Shown here: positions 1 to 6,918 of the stretch, in pieces | Layout of the letters: every line of letters begins with the position of its first letter | Position numbering within the stretch: the stretch's first letter is position 1 | Source of the DNA: an uncultured Selenomonas sp. | GTDB taxonomy: Bacteria; Bacillota; Negativicutes; Selenomonadales; Selenomonadaceae | Length of the DNA: 9,252 bases | Direction of reading: 5' to 3' | Assembly (NCBI GenBank): GCA_937981305.1 | Contig: CALJPB010000096.1 | Span: 1-9,252 of the forward strand | The notes under the pieces: model-generated | Told to the model about the DNA's origin: nothing | Seen by the model: the letters and a program-made list of their open reading frames with translations, nothing else | Databases searched by the model: none | Made by a program: the position numbers and the translations under genes

Positions 1-276
1 CCCTATCTGACGGTTCACTACAAGTTCACGAAGCGTGAGACGGGCGAGAGCATCGAGGGCGTGTTCATGCCGATGAGCGCGGACGACGGCCCGCACTACG
101 GCGCGAATGTCAAGATGCTCGGCGCGGGCACCTATGACTGCGAGTTCTCGATCGACAGTCCCGCACGTCAGAACTACATGCTCCACACCGACAAGGAGAC
201 GGGCGTTCCGGGTCATCTCTGGACCGAGCCGGTCAAGATGAGCTGGGTGTTCAAATACGTTCCGCGTAAGTGGTAA
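1..276 (+). CDS. p19: P19/Tpd-family periplasmic iron-binding protein, C-terminal part (5' end outside window)
   Basis: The window opens inside this gene in frame 1, and 91 codons plus a TAA remain. The fragment has the P19/Tp34 (Tpd) signature: a Met-Pro-Met triplet (codons at 67-75), then Asp-Gly-Pro-His-Tyr-Gly (His codon 94-96), and a later His in Leu-His-Thr-Asp-Lys-Glu-Thr-Gly (His codon 184-186). In characterised P19 proteins, Met and His residues in these regions bind copper, with iron close by, in an immunoglobulin-like dimer. Such proteins act in the periplasm and are usually encoded beside an FTR1-type iron permease. Here the next genes are the DUF2318 membrane protein and ABC subunits, as in the Campylobacter p19 locus. 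The N-terminus, signal peptide and remaining ligands lie outside the window. Family assignment is firm; the exact metal handled is inferred from homologues. Confidence 0.88.
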   Translation, partial: PYLTVHYKFTKRETGESIEGVFMPMSADDGPHYGANVKMLGAGTYDCEFSIDSPARQNYMLHTDKETGVPGHLWTEPVKMSWVFKYVPRKW

Positions 277-346
277 TTTCAGTTACTCCCGGACGATGAC
301 GGCGCGGGATTCCTGTGCCGCACACTGTCCTGCCGGAATTAGAATG

Positions 347-375
347 GCTGCCGTCCTTCGGGGACGGCGGCTTTT
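347..375 (+). terminator. Terminator-like hairpin between p19 and the DUF2318 gene
   Basis: A 10-bp stem (347-356 with 362-371, one G-T pair) closes a 5-base loop and is followed directly by TTTT (372-375). This has the form of a Rho-independent terminator. The next start codon is only 22 bases further on, and the gap is filled by a ribosome binding site (AGGAAAGG at 381-388), so no promoter fits after the hairpin. The rest of the 277-397 gap holds no convincing gene; TAGAAT at 340-345 is a lone -10-like hexamer without a good -35. The hairpin probably causes partial termination or protects the 3' end of the upstream message rather than ending the operon. Confidence 0.65.
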
Positions 376-397
376 CTAGTAGGAAAGGGTTATTACA

Positions 398-1663
398 ATG
401 TTACAGGCGTTTCTACAACAATTGGTACCGGCGCTCGAAGAGAGCATCAAGCTCGCCGTGCCGCTCGGTATTCTGCTTGCAATCATTCTGCCCCTGCCGA
501 ATCAAAGCATCCGCCATACGTTTGTGCGCGTTTTGAAGTGGGGGTTTTTCCTCTCGCTCTTTATGACTGCCGTGCGTGTCGGTACAAAGTCCGCAGTCAA
601 TCGCGAGATTTTCGAGAGCATGGCAATCGGTGTCGATCTCGTGGGCGCGCTCGTTCTCTGTACGATCCTCCTGCGCAGCCTGCACCGCGAATGGACGGCG
701 GGGGAGGAACGCGTCTTCCGCCTTGGAACCGGGGCACTCGCGCTTGGCATCTTCCTCTATCATGGATTGGAGCTTTGGCTGATCCCTGTTGCTACGGTTC
801 AGGTTGCGATGGGGGATTATTTCACATTGACCTTCTTCGTGAAGATGCTCGGCTTTTTCAGCGGGATCTTCCTCGGCTTCCTCTCAGGGTATCTGGCGTA
901 CCACGCGGCTGCAGCACTCAACCACGGACGTCTTGTTTTCGTCTTTACCGTGCAGATGGCGGCGACTGCCGTGCAGCAGGTCATATTTGTCATGACGGTT
1001 ATGATGGCGCGGCAGGTGTTTGGTGCGGAAAGCCTCATCTCTTTCATGGCATCGTTCATCGACAATCAGAACAAGATCATCTATGCGATATACTTTGTGT
1101 CGATTCTCGTGCCTGTCACGCTCTTTCTGCAGCCGCGTCCCGAGCGTCCCGCTTGGGCAAATCCCGCGCAGTACCGCCAGCTGCTCGCCCGCGCGATTCG
1201 GCGCAAGCGCTGGGGATCGGGACTTCTTGCAATGCTCGTCCTGACAATCCTCATATCGAGCGTCGGCGGTTGGTATGCGAACAAGAAGGAACAGCTTGTC
1301 CCTGCTGTTGCAGTCAAGGCGGAGGACGGCCTTGTGCAGATTCCGCTCGAGGAGGTTTCGGACGGACATCTCCACCGTTATGCCTTCCGTGCCTCAGATG
1401 GGACGGAGGTGCGTGTTATCATCGTACAGAAGGGCGGCTCTGCATTCGGCGTGGGGCTTGATGCGTGTGAGATCTGCGGACCGACGGGGTATTTCGAGCG
1501 CGACGGACAGATCGTCTGCCGCCTCTGCGATGTCGTCATGAACAAGGCGACGATCGGCCTTCCCGGCGGCTGTAACCCGATCCCCGTGGAGTACCGCGTG
1601 GCAAACGGTGCGGTGCAGATCGCAGGGGATACGCTTGAAGCGGCACGCATTCACTTCCGGTGA
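398..1663 (+). CDS. DUF2318-domain iron-transport-associated membrane protein
   Basis: This 421-residue protein starts at an ATG preceded by AGGAAAGG, 9 bases upstream. Eight membrane segments are visible at about 17-34, 46-62, 76-94, 108-130, 141-172, 178-206, 226-245 and 273-292. The strongly basic loop at about 247-273 is predicted cytoplasmic, placing residues 293-421 outside the cytoplasmic membrane. That tail is the DUF2318 domain, with Cys357, Cys360, Cys374, Cys377 and Cys392 in the pattern CxxCG...CxxC...GGCNPIP. This looks like a metal or Fe-S centre, although the ligand is not established. The first seven helices resemble the FTR1 iron permease layout, with degenerate REXXE-like motifs at 14-18 (EESIK) and 121-125 (YHGLE). 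Homologues sit beside p19 and ABC genes in Campylobacter-type iron loci. Role inferred: iron transfer or electron delivery at the membrane. The family call is firm; the mechanism is unknown. Confidence 0.87.
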   Translation: MLQAFLQQLVPALEESIKLAVPLGILLAIILPLPNQSIRHTFVRVLKWGFFLSLFMTAVRVGTKSAVNREIFESMAIGVDLVGALVLCTILLRSLHREWTAGEERVFRLGTGALALGIFLYHGLELWLIPVATVQVAMGDYFTLTFFVKMLGFFSGIFLGFLSGYLAYHAAAALNHGRLVFVFTVQMAATAVQQVIFVMTVMMARQVFGAESLISFMASFIDNQNKIIYAIYFVSILVPVTLFLQPRPERPAWANPAQYRQLLARAIRRKRWGSGLLAMLVLTILISSVGGWYANKKEQLVPAVAVKAEDGLVQIPLEEVSDGHLHRYAFRASDGTEVRVIIVQKGGSAFGVGLDACEICGPTGYFERDGQIVCRLCDVVMNKATIGLPGGCNPIPVEYRVANGAVQIAGDTLEAARIHFR

Positions 1664-1684
1664 CGGCATGAGAGGAGGAAAGCC

Positions 1685-2968
1685 ATGTTTTGGCAAATGG
1701 TAAAAGGGGCGCTCATCCGTCAGCGCGGGAGGTTCATCCTCATCGCCCTGACGGTCGCCCTTGGCGTTTCGCTCGCGACTGCCATGCTGAATGTCATGTT
1801 CGACATCGGCGAGAAGGTCAATCAGGAGCTGAAGGCATTCGGTGCGAACATCACGGTAACACCGCGCAACTCGATGGTGCTCAAGGATCTCTACGGCGTG
1901 GAAACCACGAAGAGTACACATCGTGAATACCTTGAGGAATCGGATCTCGGCAATATCAAGACGATTTTCTGGACGAACAACATCGTTGCATTTGCACCCT
2001 CACTGACGACGAATATGACGCTTGCGGACGGTGAGACCGTTCCGCTCTTCGGCACGTGGTTTGAGCACACGCTCACGCTGCCGACGGATGAGGTCTACAC
2101 CACGGGCGTGAAGTTCATGAAGTCGTGGTGGCACGTCGATGGTGACTGGGCGGACGATACGCAGACGGATCAGGTGCTCGTCGGTACGAAGCTCGCACAG
2201 AAGCTCGGTGTGTCCGCGGGCAGTACACTCTCGTACAAGAAGCTGGACGGTTCGGATGGCACGCTGACGGTCACCGGCATCCTTTCGGGCGGCGGCGATG
2301 AGGAGAATCAGATCGTCGGCTCACTTGCTCTTGCGCAGAATCTTGCAAACGCTGCGGGGAAGATCGATCAGGTCGAGGTCAGTGCGATGACGACACCGGA
2401 GAATGATCTTGCACGCAAGGCGGCAGAGAACCCGAAGTCGCTCTCACAGGCAGAGTATGACATCTGGTACTGCACCTCATATGTCGGCTCGATCGCCTAC
2501 CAGATCGAGGAGGTCATGCAGAATGCAGCGGCGCATCCCGTGCGCCAGATCGCAGAGTCCGAGGGCAAGATTCTCGGCAAGACGCAGCTCCTTATGCTAC
2601 TGATTACGGTTTTGTCGCTGCTCTCTTCGAGCCTCGGTGTCAGCAACCTCATCAGTGCGAACATCATGGAGCGCAGCCGTGAGCTCGGACTTCTCAAGGC
2701 GCTCGGCGCGACGAATCTTGCGGTCGTGCTCTCCGTGCTTGCGGAGATCTTTATCGCGGGGATTATGGGCGGCATCCTCGGCTATGTCGTGGGGCTTGGT
2801 TTTGCGCAGCTCATTGGCGAGAATGTCTTTGGCTCGGGCATTGCGGTCAATCCGTATGTCATTCCGATCATTGCCGTGCTCATGTCGCTCGTGCTGATCA
2901 TCGGGAGTGTGCCCGCGATCCGTATGCTTCTGTCGCTGCAGCCGGCAGAGGTTCTCTATGGCAGGTGA
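1685..2968 (+). CDS. MacB/FtsX-type ABC transporter permease, first of two paralogues
   Basis: This 427-residue protein begins 21 bases after the DUF2318 gene, behind a GAGGAGGAA ribosome binding site. It has the MacB/FtsX layout: one N-terminal membrane helix (about 15-37), a large extracytoplasmic domain (about 40-298), then three C-terminal helices (about 299-323, 345-375 and 388-412). Between helices 2 and 3 lies the cytoplasmic coupling segment ERSRELGLLKALGAT (329-343), which docks on the ATPase. The outer domain contains the acidic motif GGGDEEN (202-208). The segment at 286-301 (VRQIAESEGKILGKTQ) is nearly repeated in the next gene, showing that the two permeases are related. They probably form a heterodimer with the downstream ATPase. 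Members of this superfamily usually export substrates or transmit force to the periplasm, so an uptake role in this iron locus remains inferred. Confidence 0.88.
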   Translation: MFWQMVKGALIRQRGRFILIALTVALGVSLATAMLNVMFDIGEKVNQELKAFGANITVTPRNSMVLKDLYGVETTKSTHREYLEESDLGNIKTIFWTNNIVAFAPSLTTNMTLADGETVPLFGTWFEHTLTLPTDEVYTTGVKFMKSWWHVDGDWADDTQTDQVLVGTKLAQKLGVSAGSTLSYKKLDGSDGTLTVTGILSGGGDEENQIVGSLALAQNLANAAGKIDQVEVSAMTTPENDLARKAAENPKSLSQAEYDIWYCTSYVGSIAYQIEEVMQNAAAHPVRQIAESEGKILGKTQLLMLLITVLSLLSSSLGVSNLISANIMERSRELGLLKALGATNLAVVLSVLAEIFIAGIMGGILGYVVGLGFAQLIGENVFGSGIAVNPYVIPIIAVLMSLVLIIGSVPAIRMLLSLQPAEVLYGR

Positions 2969-2971
2969 TGA

Positions 2972-4105
2972 ATGATGAATCGATATAAAATGTTCTTTAT
3001 CATGGTCGCCAATTCCCTGCTGCGGCGGCGCGCACGCATGGCAATCGCCCTGCTTGCCGTTGCCATCGGGGCGACGATCATCTCGGGCATGATTACGGTC
3101 TACAAGGAAGTCCCCGAACAGATGGGACGCGCATTCCGCGCCTACGGTGCGAACCTCCTCATTCTGCCGGGGACGGACAAGGGCGCGATTCAGGAGGATT
3201 CGGTTGCCGCCGTGCGCAAGTCCCTCTCGGGCTATGAGATCGTCGGCATCACACCGTTCCTGTATGATACCCTTCTCATCAACCACCAGACGGTGATGGC
3301 GGGCGGCACGGACTTTGCCGTCCTGCAGGAGGTCAGCCCGTATTGGCAGATTCGCGGCGACTGGCCGACACCGGGCGAGAAGGAGATCCTGCTCGGCGCG
3401 GAGTTTGCGGCGAAGCTGCGTGTGAATCCCGGCGATACGATTACCGTATCGGGCGGTGAGGGGACGATTGTGAGTGATTACCGCGTGTCCGGCATCGTTC
3501 GCACGGGTGGAAACGAGGAGAACTTTGTCTTTGTCTCCCTGCCCGATATGCAGAACATGAAGGGCCGTCCCGGCGAGCTGAGTCTCGCGCAGGTCTCCGT
3601 TGTCGCGGGGCAGGATGAGCTGACGCGCGCAGAGGAGAAGATTCGCACGGATGTACCCGGCGTTCAGCCCCAGCTCGTCAAGCAGATTGCCCAGTCCGAG
3701 GGCACGGTGCTCGGTAAACTGCAGGCACTCGTGCTCATCGTCACCGTCGTTGTCCTTGTCCTGACGCTGATCTGCGTCTCGACGACGATGATGGCGATTG
3801 TGACGGAGCGTCGCCGCGAGATCGGTCTGAAGAAGGCACTCGGTGCGGATAACCGTCACATTGTCGCGGAGTTCTTCGGCGAGGGGTGCCTCCTCGGTGC
3901 GCTCGGCGGCGTGCTCGGCTCGGGCTTTGGCTATCTCTTTGCCCAGAGCGTCAGCGTCAACGTCTTCGGACGCGGCATCGAGTTCTCGGCGACCATCGTT
4001 GTCGTTGCACTCGTTATGTCTGTCTTTGTCACGGGGCTTGCATCGCTCCTGCCCGTGCGCATTGCGACGAATGTGGATCCCGCGATCATCCTGCGCGGCG
4101 AATGA
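2972..4105 (+). CDS. MacB/FtsX-type ABC transporter permease, second paralogue
   Basis: This 377-residue protein starts 3 bases after the preceding stop at one of two tandem ATG codons (2972 or 2975). Only a weak GGTG-type ribosome binding site precedes them, inside the end of the upstream gene, which suggests translational coupling. It repeats the MacB/FtsX plan: helix 1 at about 20-41, an extracytoplasmic domain to about 248, and helices at about 250-277, 300-325 and 340-366. The coupling segment is ERRREIGLKKALGAD (279-293). The motif GGNEEN (179-184) matches GGDEEN in the first permease, and VKQIAQSEGTVLGKLQ (236-251) matches its counterpart there. The outer domain is about 50 residues shorter than in the paralogue. 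No MacA-like adaptor gene lies nearby, so this is unlikely to be a standard drug efflux pump. It is expected to be the second half of the membrane channel. Confidence 0.88.
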   Translation: MMNRYKMFFIMVANSLLRRRARMAIALLAVAIGATIISGMITVYKEVPEQMGRAFRAYGANLLILPGTDKGAIQEDSVAAVRKSLSGYEIVGITPFLYDTLLINHQTVMAGGTDFAVLQEVSPYWQIRGDWPTPGEKEILLGAEFAAKLRVNPGDTITVSGGEGTIVSDYRVSGIVRTGGNEENFVFVSLPDMQNMKGRPGELSLAQVSVVAGQDELTRAEEKIRTDVPGVQPQLVKQIAQSEGTVLGKLQALVLIVTVVVLVLTLICVSTTMMAIVTERRREIGLKKALGADNRHIVAEFFGEGCLLGALGGVLGSGFGYLFAQSVSVNVFGRGIEFSATIVVVALVMSVFVTGLASLLPVRIATNVDPAIILRGE

Positions 4106-4118
4106 GGAGGTATAACGA

Positions 4119-4778
4119 ATGAGTCTGCTTGAACTGCGGCACGTTTCCAAGGCGTACAATGAAAAGGTGCTTGCTCTGGACGATGTCAATCTGAAGGTTG
4201 AAAAAGGCGAATGGCTTGCGGTCATGGGCCCCTCCGGCTCGGGCAAGTCGACGCTCATGAACATCATCGGCTGCATGGACAGCGCGACGAGCGGAGAGGT
4301 CATCCTCGACGGTGAGGTGCTGACGGATGCGACGCCGGAGGAACTGACGCGCTACCGCCGCGACAAGATCGGCATCGTCTTTCAGCAGTTCCACATGATC
4401 CCGTATCTCACGGCGGTTGAGAACATCATGGTCGCGCAGTACTACCACAGCATGCCCGACCGTGACGAGGCAATGGCAGCACTCGAGCGCGTCGGACTTG
4501 CCGATCGCGCGAGCCATCTGCCGAGCCAGCTCTCGGGTGGTGAGCAGCAGCGCGTCTGCATCGCGCGTGCCCTCATCAACTATCCCGTCCTCATCCTTGC
4601 AGATGAGCCGACGGGCAATCTCGACGAGCAAAACCAGAAGCTCGTCATGAAGATCTTCCATGAGCTGCACGATGAGGGGCATACGATCCTGACTGTTACC
4701 CACTCCGCCGAGGTCGGCGATGAGGCGCAGCGCTGCGTCATCATCGAACATGGTCATATGCGTGAAAGGACGGCGTGA
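4119..4778 (+). CDS. ABC transporter ATP-binding protein, MacB/LolD-type
   Basis: This 219-residue cytoplasmic ATPase starts 13 bases after the second permease, with an AGGAGG ribosome binding site in between. All nucleotide-binding motifs are intact: Walker A GPSGSGKST (37-45), Q-loop glutamines at 89-90, signature LSGGEQQR (138-145), Walker B VLILADEP (157-164, catalytic Glu163), D-loop GNLD (166-169) and the H-loop histidine His195. Length and motif spacing fit the LolD/MacB/FtsE subgroup, which pairs with FtsX-type permeases, in agreement with the two genes before it. It should power the transporter by dimerising under the two coupling segments. The stop codon overlaps a GTG in the next gene, so translation of the lipoprotein may be coupled to it. 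The substrate cannot be read from the ATPase itself. Confidence 0.92.
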   Translation: MSLLELRHVSKAYNEKVLALDDVNLKVEKGEWLAVMGPSGSGKSTLMNIIGCMDSATSGEVILDGEVLTDATPEELTRYRRDKIGIVFQQFHMIPYLTAVENIMVAQYYHSMPDRDEAMAALERVGLADRASHLPSQLSGGEQQRVCIARALINYPVLILADEPTGNLDEQNQKLVMKIFHELHDEGHTILTVTHSAEVGDEAQRCVIIEHGHMRERTA

Positions 4779-4780
4779 CG

Positions 4781-5251
4781 ATGAAGAAAAGCGTATTGGG
4801 GCTTGCTGTACTTCTCTCGATCGGGGTTATGATCACAGGCTGCGGCGATGAGAAAAAGGAAGCACCGAAAAGCGATGCGAAGCCTGCCGCACAGGCGGTG
4901 TCAATCGATATGACGGGGGTCAAGGACGGTACGTTTGCGGGGGATAGTTCCAAGCACGAACAGCTTGGCCACTCGCACGTCGAGCTTACGATCGCAAACG
5001 GTGCGATCACGAAGGTCGTTCATACGGGCTTTGACAAGGACGGCAAGGCAAAGGACGAGAATTACGGCGCGGATAAGCCCGAGGGCGTGCGCAAGAAGGC
5101 GCAGAACGCCTACAAGGCAATCGGCTCGTACGCAAGCCAGCTGGAGAGCAAGAAGGATCTCGCGAAGGTCGACGCCATCGCGGGCGCAACCGTCAGCTAC
5201 GACCAGTTTAACGAGGCTGTCGCAAAGGCGGTCGAAGCGGCGAAGAAGTAA
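4781..5251 (+). CDS. FMN-binding-domain lipoprotein, probable covalent flavoprotein
   Basis: This 156-residue protein ends the operon. The ATG at 4781 is preferred because AAAGGA (4765-4770) lies 10 bases upstream; an in-frame GTG at 4775 overlaps the ATPase stop and is only 4 bases from that site. The N-terminus has Met-Lys-Lys, a hydrophobic stretch and a lipobox ending at Cys21 (MITGC), so it should be membrane-anchored outside the cytoplasmic membrane. A polar Lys/Ala-rich linker leads into an FMN_bind domain (about 43-156). Its C-terminal motif DAIAGATVS (131-139) resembles the D-x-x-S/A-GAT-x site in NqrC/RnfG-type proteins, where ApbE attaches FMN to the threonine; Thr137 is the candidate. 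Position in the operon suggests it passes electrons to or from the iron-handling proteins. The domain is clear; flavinylation is inferred. Confidence 0.85.
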   Translation: MKKSVLGLAVLLSIGVMITGCGDEKKEAPKSDAKPAAQAVSIDMTGVKDGTFAGDSSKHEQLGHSHVELTIANGAITKVVHTGFDKDGKAKDENYGADKPEGVRKKAQNAYKAIGSYASQLESKKDLAKVDAIAGATVSYDQFNEAVAKAVEAAKK

Positions 5252-5269
5252 ATCGTATACAGATAAAAT

Positions 5270-5306
5270 GGAGGTCGTCATACATCATGTGTGGCGGCTT
5301 CTTTTT
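5270..5306 (+). terminator. Rho-independent terminator of the iron operon
   Basis: A 15-pair stem (5270-5284 with 5288-5302, five of the pairs G-T) closes a 3-base loop and is followed by TTTT. It begins 18 bases after the lipoprotein stop codon and should end the p19-DUF2318-ABC-flavoprotein transcript. The next promoter element begins only 6 bases beyond the T-run. Confidence 0.8.
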
Positions 5307-5311
5307 GTCTG

Positions 5312-5320
5312 TGGTACAAT
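5312..5320 (+). promoter_or_regulatory. Extended -10 promoter for pepD
   Basis: TGG followed by TACAAT (5315-5320) forms an extended -10 element, one mismatch from TATAAT. The -35 position at 17-base spacing (5292-5297) reads TGGCGG, a poor match, so recognition would rely on the TG extension. It lies just after the operon terminator and 32 bases before the pepD ATG. A strong ribosome binding site (AGGAGG, 5340-5345) lies 7 bases before that ATG. Confidence 0.6.
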
Positions 5321-5352
5321 AGGGAATACAGTTACAGTCAGGAGGCAACCAT

Positions 5353-6807
5353 ATGATAGACGATGCAAAATTATTGGAGACGGTCATTTCAGAATTTGAG
5401 GCACTGACGCACATTCCGCGTCCGTCGGGACACGAGAAAGCCGTCAGTGACTATCTGAAGAAACGGTTTGAGGAGCTCGGCTGCACGGTGACGCAGGACG
5501 AGGTGCTGAACATCATCGCGGAACTCCCCGCGACGAAGGGCTGCGAGGCTGCGCCGCGCACGATCCTGCAGGGGCACATGGACATGGTCTGTGTCGCAAA
5601 GCCGGGCGTGATTTACGACCCTCTGAACGATCCGATCAAGATCGTGCGTACAGAGGAGTCTCTGACGGCGGACGGCACGAGCCTCGGCGGCGACGACGGC
5701 ATCGGCGTTGCGGAGATTTTGACTGCGATGCAGCATACGGAGGAACACGGTGCGCTGCGCGCCATCGTCACGGTTGATGAGGAGCAGGGGATGTCGGGGG
5801 CGCGGCATCTCGCTGCGGATCATCTGAAGGATGCGCGTTTCCTCATTAATTGCGACTCCGAGGACTATCATATCATGACAGTCGGCAGTGCAGGCAGTGT
5901 CAACCTTGACTTCTCGCGTACACTTTCGCGCAGGGCCTCGGAGCTGCCCGCCTATCGCATCGCGGTGGAGGGACTTCTTGGCGGGCATTCGGGGGAGCGC
6001 ATCGGCGACGGGCGCGGCAATGCGATTCGCACGCTCGCGCTTGCACTGCAGGCCCTTGAGGCACATGGTAAAATTGAGATTGTCACATTCACGGGCGGTA
6101 CGGCACGCAACGCCATCCCGCCGACGGCAGAGGCAATCATTCGGACAGGCATTAACGAGCGTGAGATTGTCAATGCACTGGTCGCGGAGGAGAAGCGTTT
6201 CCATGCGCTCTATGGCACGGTCGATCCCGCCATGAAGTTTGCATTTACTACGGTGGAGAATGCAGGGCGCGTCATCGGCGAAGCAGAGGGGCGTGACCTC
6301 ATCGACCTGCTCACGCTTCTGCATACGGGCGTGCATGATATGTCGCGTCTCCATGCAGATAAGGTGGAGACCTCGGCGAACCTCGGCGTTCTCCGTATGG
6401 ACGAAAATGAGGTGTGCGTCCAGTTCTTTCCGCGCTCCTCGGTGAATGAGCGCCTGGATGAAATCATTGTCATGGCACGAACGATGGCGGAGCGCACGAA
6501 CTTCAATCTCATGGTGGGATCGCAGTCGCCCGCATGGAGCGAGCGCGAGAACAGCCTTCTCGCGAAGATCATGGGCGAGGTCTATGCTGCGCAGAATGAC
6601 GGAGCAGAGATGAAGATCGAGAGCATCCATGCAGGACTTGAGACCAGCTGGCACGCAGCGAAGAATCCGGAGCTGGACATGGTGTCCATCGGTGTGACGA
6701 CGACGGGCATCCATACACCTGCCGAACGCGTCGATGTTACAACGATTGTTCCTGAGGCGAAGCTGATGCTGGAGACGCTGCGTCGCATAGCGCAGGAGAA
6801 GGCATAA
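5353..6807 (+). CDS. pepD: Aminoacyl-histidine dipeptidase PepD (M20 family)
   Basis: This 484-residue protein has the normal PepD length and starts behind AGGAGG with 7-base spacing. It is a cytoplasmic metallopeptidase that cleaves dipeptides such as carnosine-type Xaa-His. The two-metal centre is complete: His75 and Asp77 in GHMDMV, bridging Asp114 in GGDDGIG, catalytic Glu143 and metal ligand Glu144 in DEEQGMSGA, Asp168 in NCDSED, and His454 in TTTGIHTPAER. The lid/dimerisation domain occupies roughly 190-390, including GLLGGHSGERIGDGRGNA (208-225). It is set apart from the iron operon by a terminator and its own promoter, so it is probably transcribed alone; no link to iron is apparent. 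Related PepV and PepT peptidases share the fold, but overall length and motif context fit PepD best. Confidence 0.93.
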   Translation: MIDDAKLLETVISEFEALTHIPRPSGHEKAVSDYLKKRFEELGCTVTQDEVLNIIAELPATKGCEAAPRTILQGHMDMVCVAKPGVIYDPLNDPIKIVRTEESLTADGTSLGGDDGIGVAEILTAMQHTEEHGALRAIVTVDEEQGMSGARHLAADHLKDARFLINCDSEDYHIMTVGSAGSVNLDFSRTLSRRASELPAYRIAVEGLLGGHSGERIGDGRGNAIRTLALALQALEAHGKIEIVTFTGGTARNAIPPTAEAIIRTGINEREIVNALVAEEKRFHALYGTVDPAMKFAFTTVENAGRVIGEAEGRDLIDLLTLLHTGVHDMSRLHADKVETSANLGVLRMDENEVCVQFFPRSSVNERLDEIIVMARTMAERTNFNLMVGSQSPAWSERENSLLAKIMGEVYAAQNDGAEMKIESIHAGLETSWHAAKNPELDMVSIGVTTTGIHTPAERVDVTTIVPEAKLMLETLRRIAQEKA

Positions 6808-6858
6808 ACGGATATTCTCAATTAGTTTTTCAGCTCTATAGAAAAAAAATGTGGACTG

Positions 6859-6867
6859 TGCTATACT
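6859..6867 (+). promoter_or_regulatory. Extended -10 promoter for fur-hemZ-hisS
   Basis: TGC followed by TATACT (6862-6867) is an extended -10 element in the AT-rich gap between pepD and fur. The -35 position at 17-base spacing (6839-6844) reads TAGAAA, a poor match, with a run of eight A residues at 6842-6849 overlapping it. Transcription would begin near 6874, leaving about 58 bases of leader before the fur ATG. Upstream, TTTTTC (6826-6831) and GAAAAA (6841-6846) could pair as a weak A/T hairpin, the only terminator-like element after pepD. Confidence 0.5.
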
Positions 6868-6891
6868 ATTCTCATTGATTGTGATTATATA
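6867..6891 (+). promoter_or_regulatory. Possible Fur operator overlapping the fur promoter
   Basis: The stretch just downstream of the -10 contains TATTCTCATT (6867-6876). Its reverse complement includes TGAGAATA, similar to one half of a TGATAAT-type Fur box. AT-rich sequence with TGTGATTAT follows, giving an imperfect inverted layout. A second copy of the half, TATTCTCAAT, lies at 6813-6822. Fur genes are often autoregulated, and the position over the start site fits repression. No clean 7-1-7 palindrome is present, so this is tentative. Confidence 0.3.
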
Positions 6892-6918
6892 TTGGAGAGT
6901 TATCCTGCAATAACACAT

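Noticed and set aside
287..311. Inverted TCCCG/CGGGA sequence after p19
   Set aside because: The stem is only 5 bp with a long loop and no T-run; the hairpin at 347-375 is the credible terminator-like element.
538..1461. 307-codon + strand frame overlapping the DUF2318 gene
   Set aside because: The overlapping frame is rich in Arg, Cys and Pro, lacks a ribosome binding site, and competes with a clear membrane protein carrying a conserved Cys domain.
2597..4303. 568-codon open frame on the - strand across the permease genes
   Set aside because: It is antisense to two well-supported permeases. Its translation is rich in Arg, His and Asp with no recognisable domain, typical of a shadow frame in GC-rich DNA.
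1685..4778. MacAB-type drug efflux pump
   Set aside because: There is no MacA-like adaptor or outer membrane factor gene, MacB's fused ATPase is absent, and the neighbours are iron-handling genes.
5389..6918. 509-codon open frame on the - strand over pepD
   Set aside because: It lies opposite pepD, whose catalytic residues are all intact. The antisense product is low-complexity Arg/Cys/His-rich with no family resemblance.
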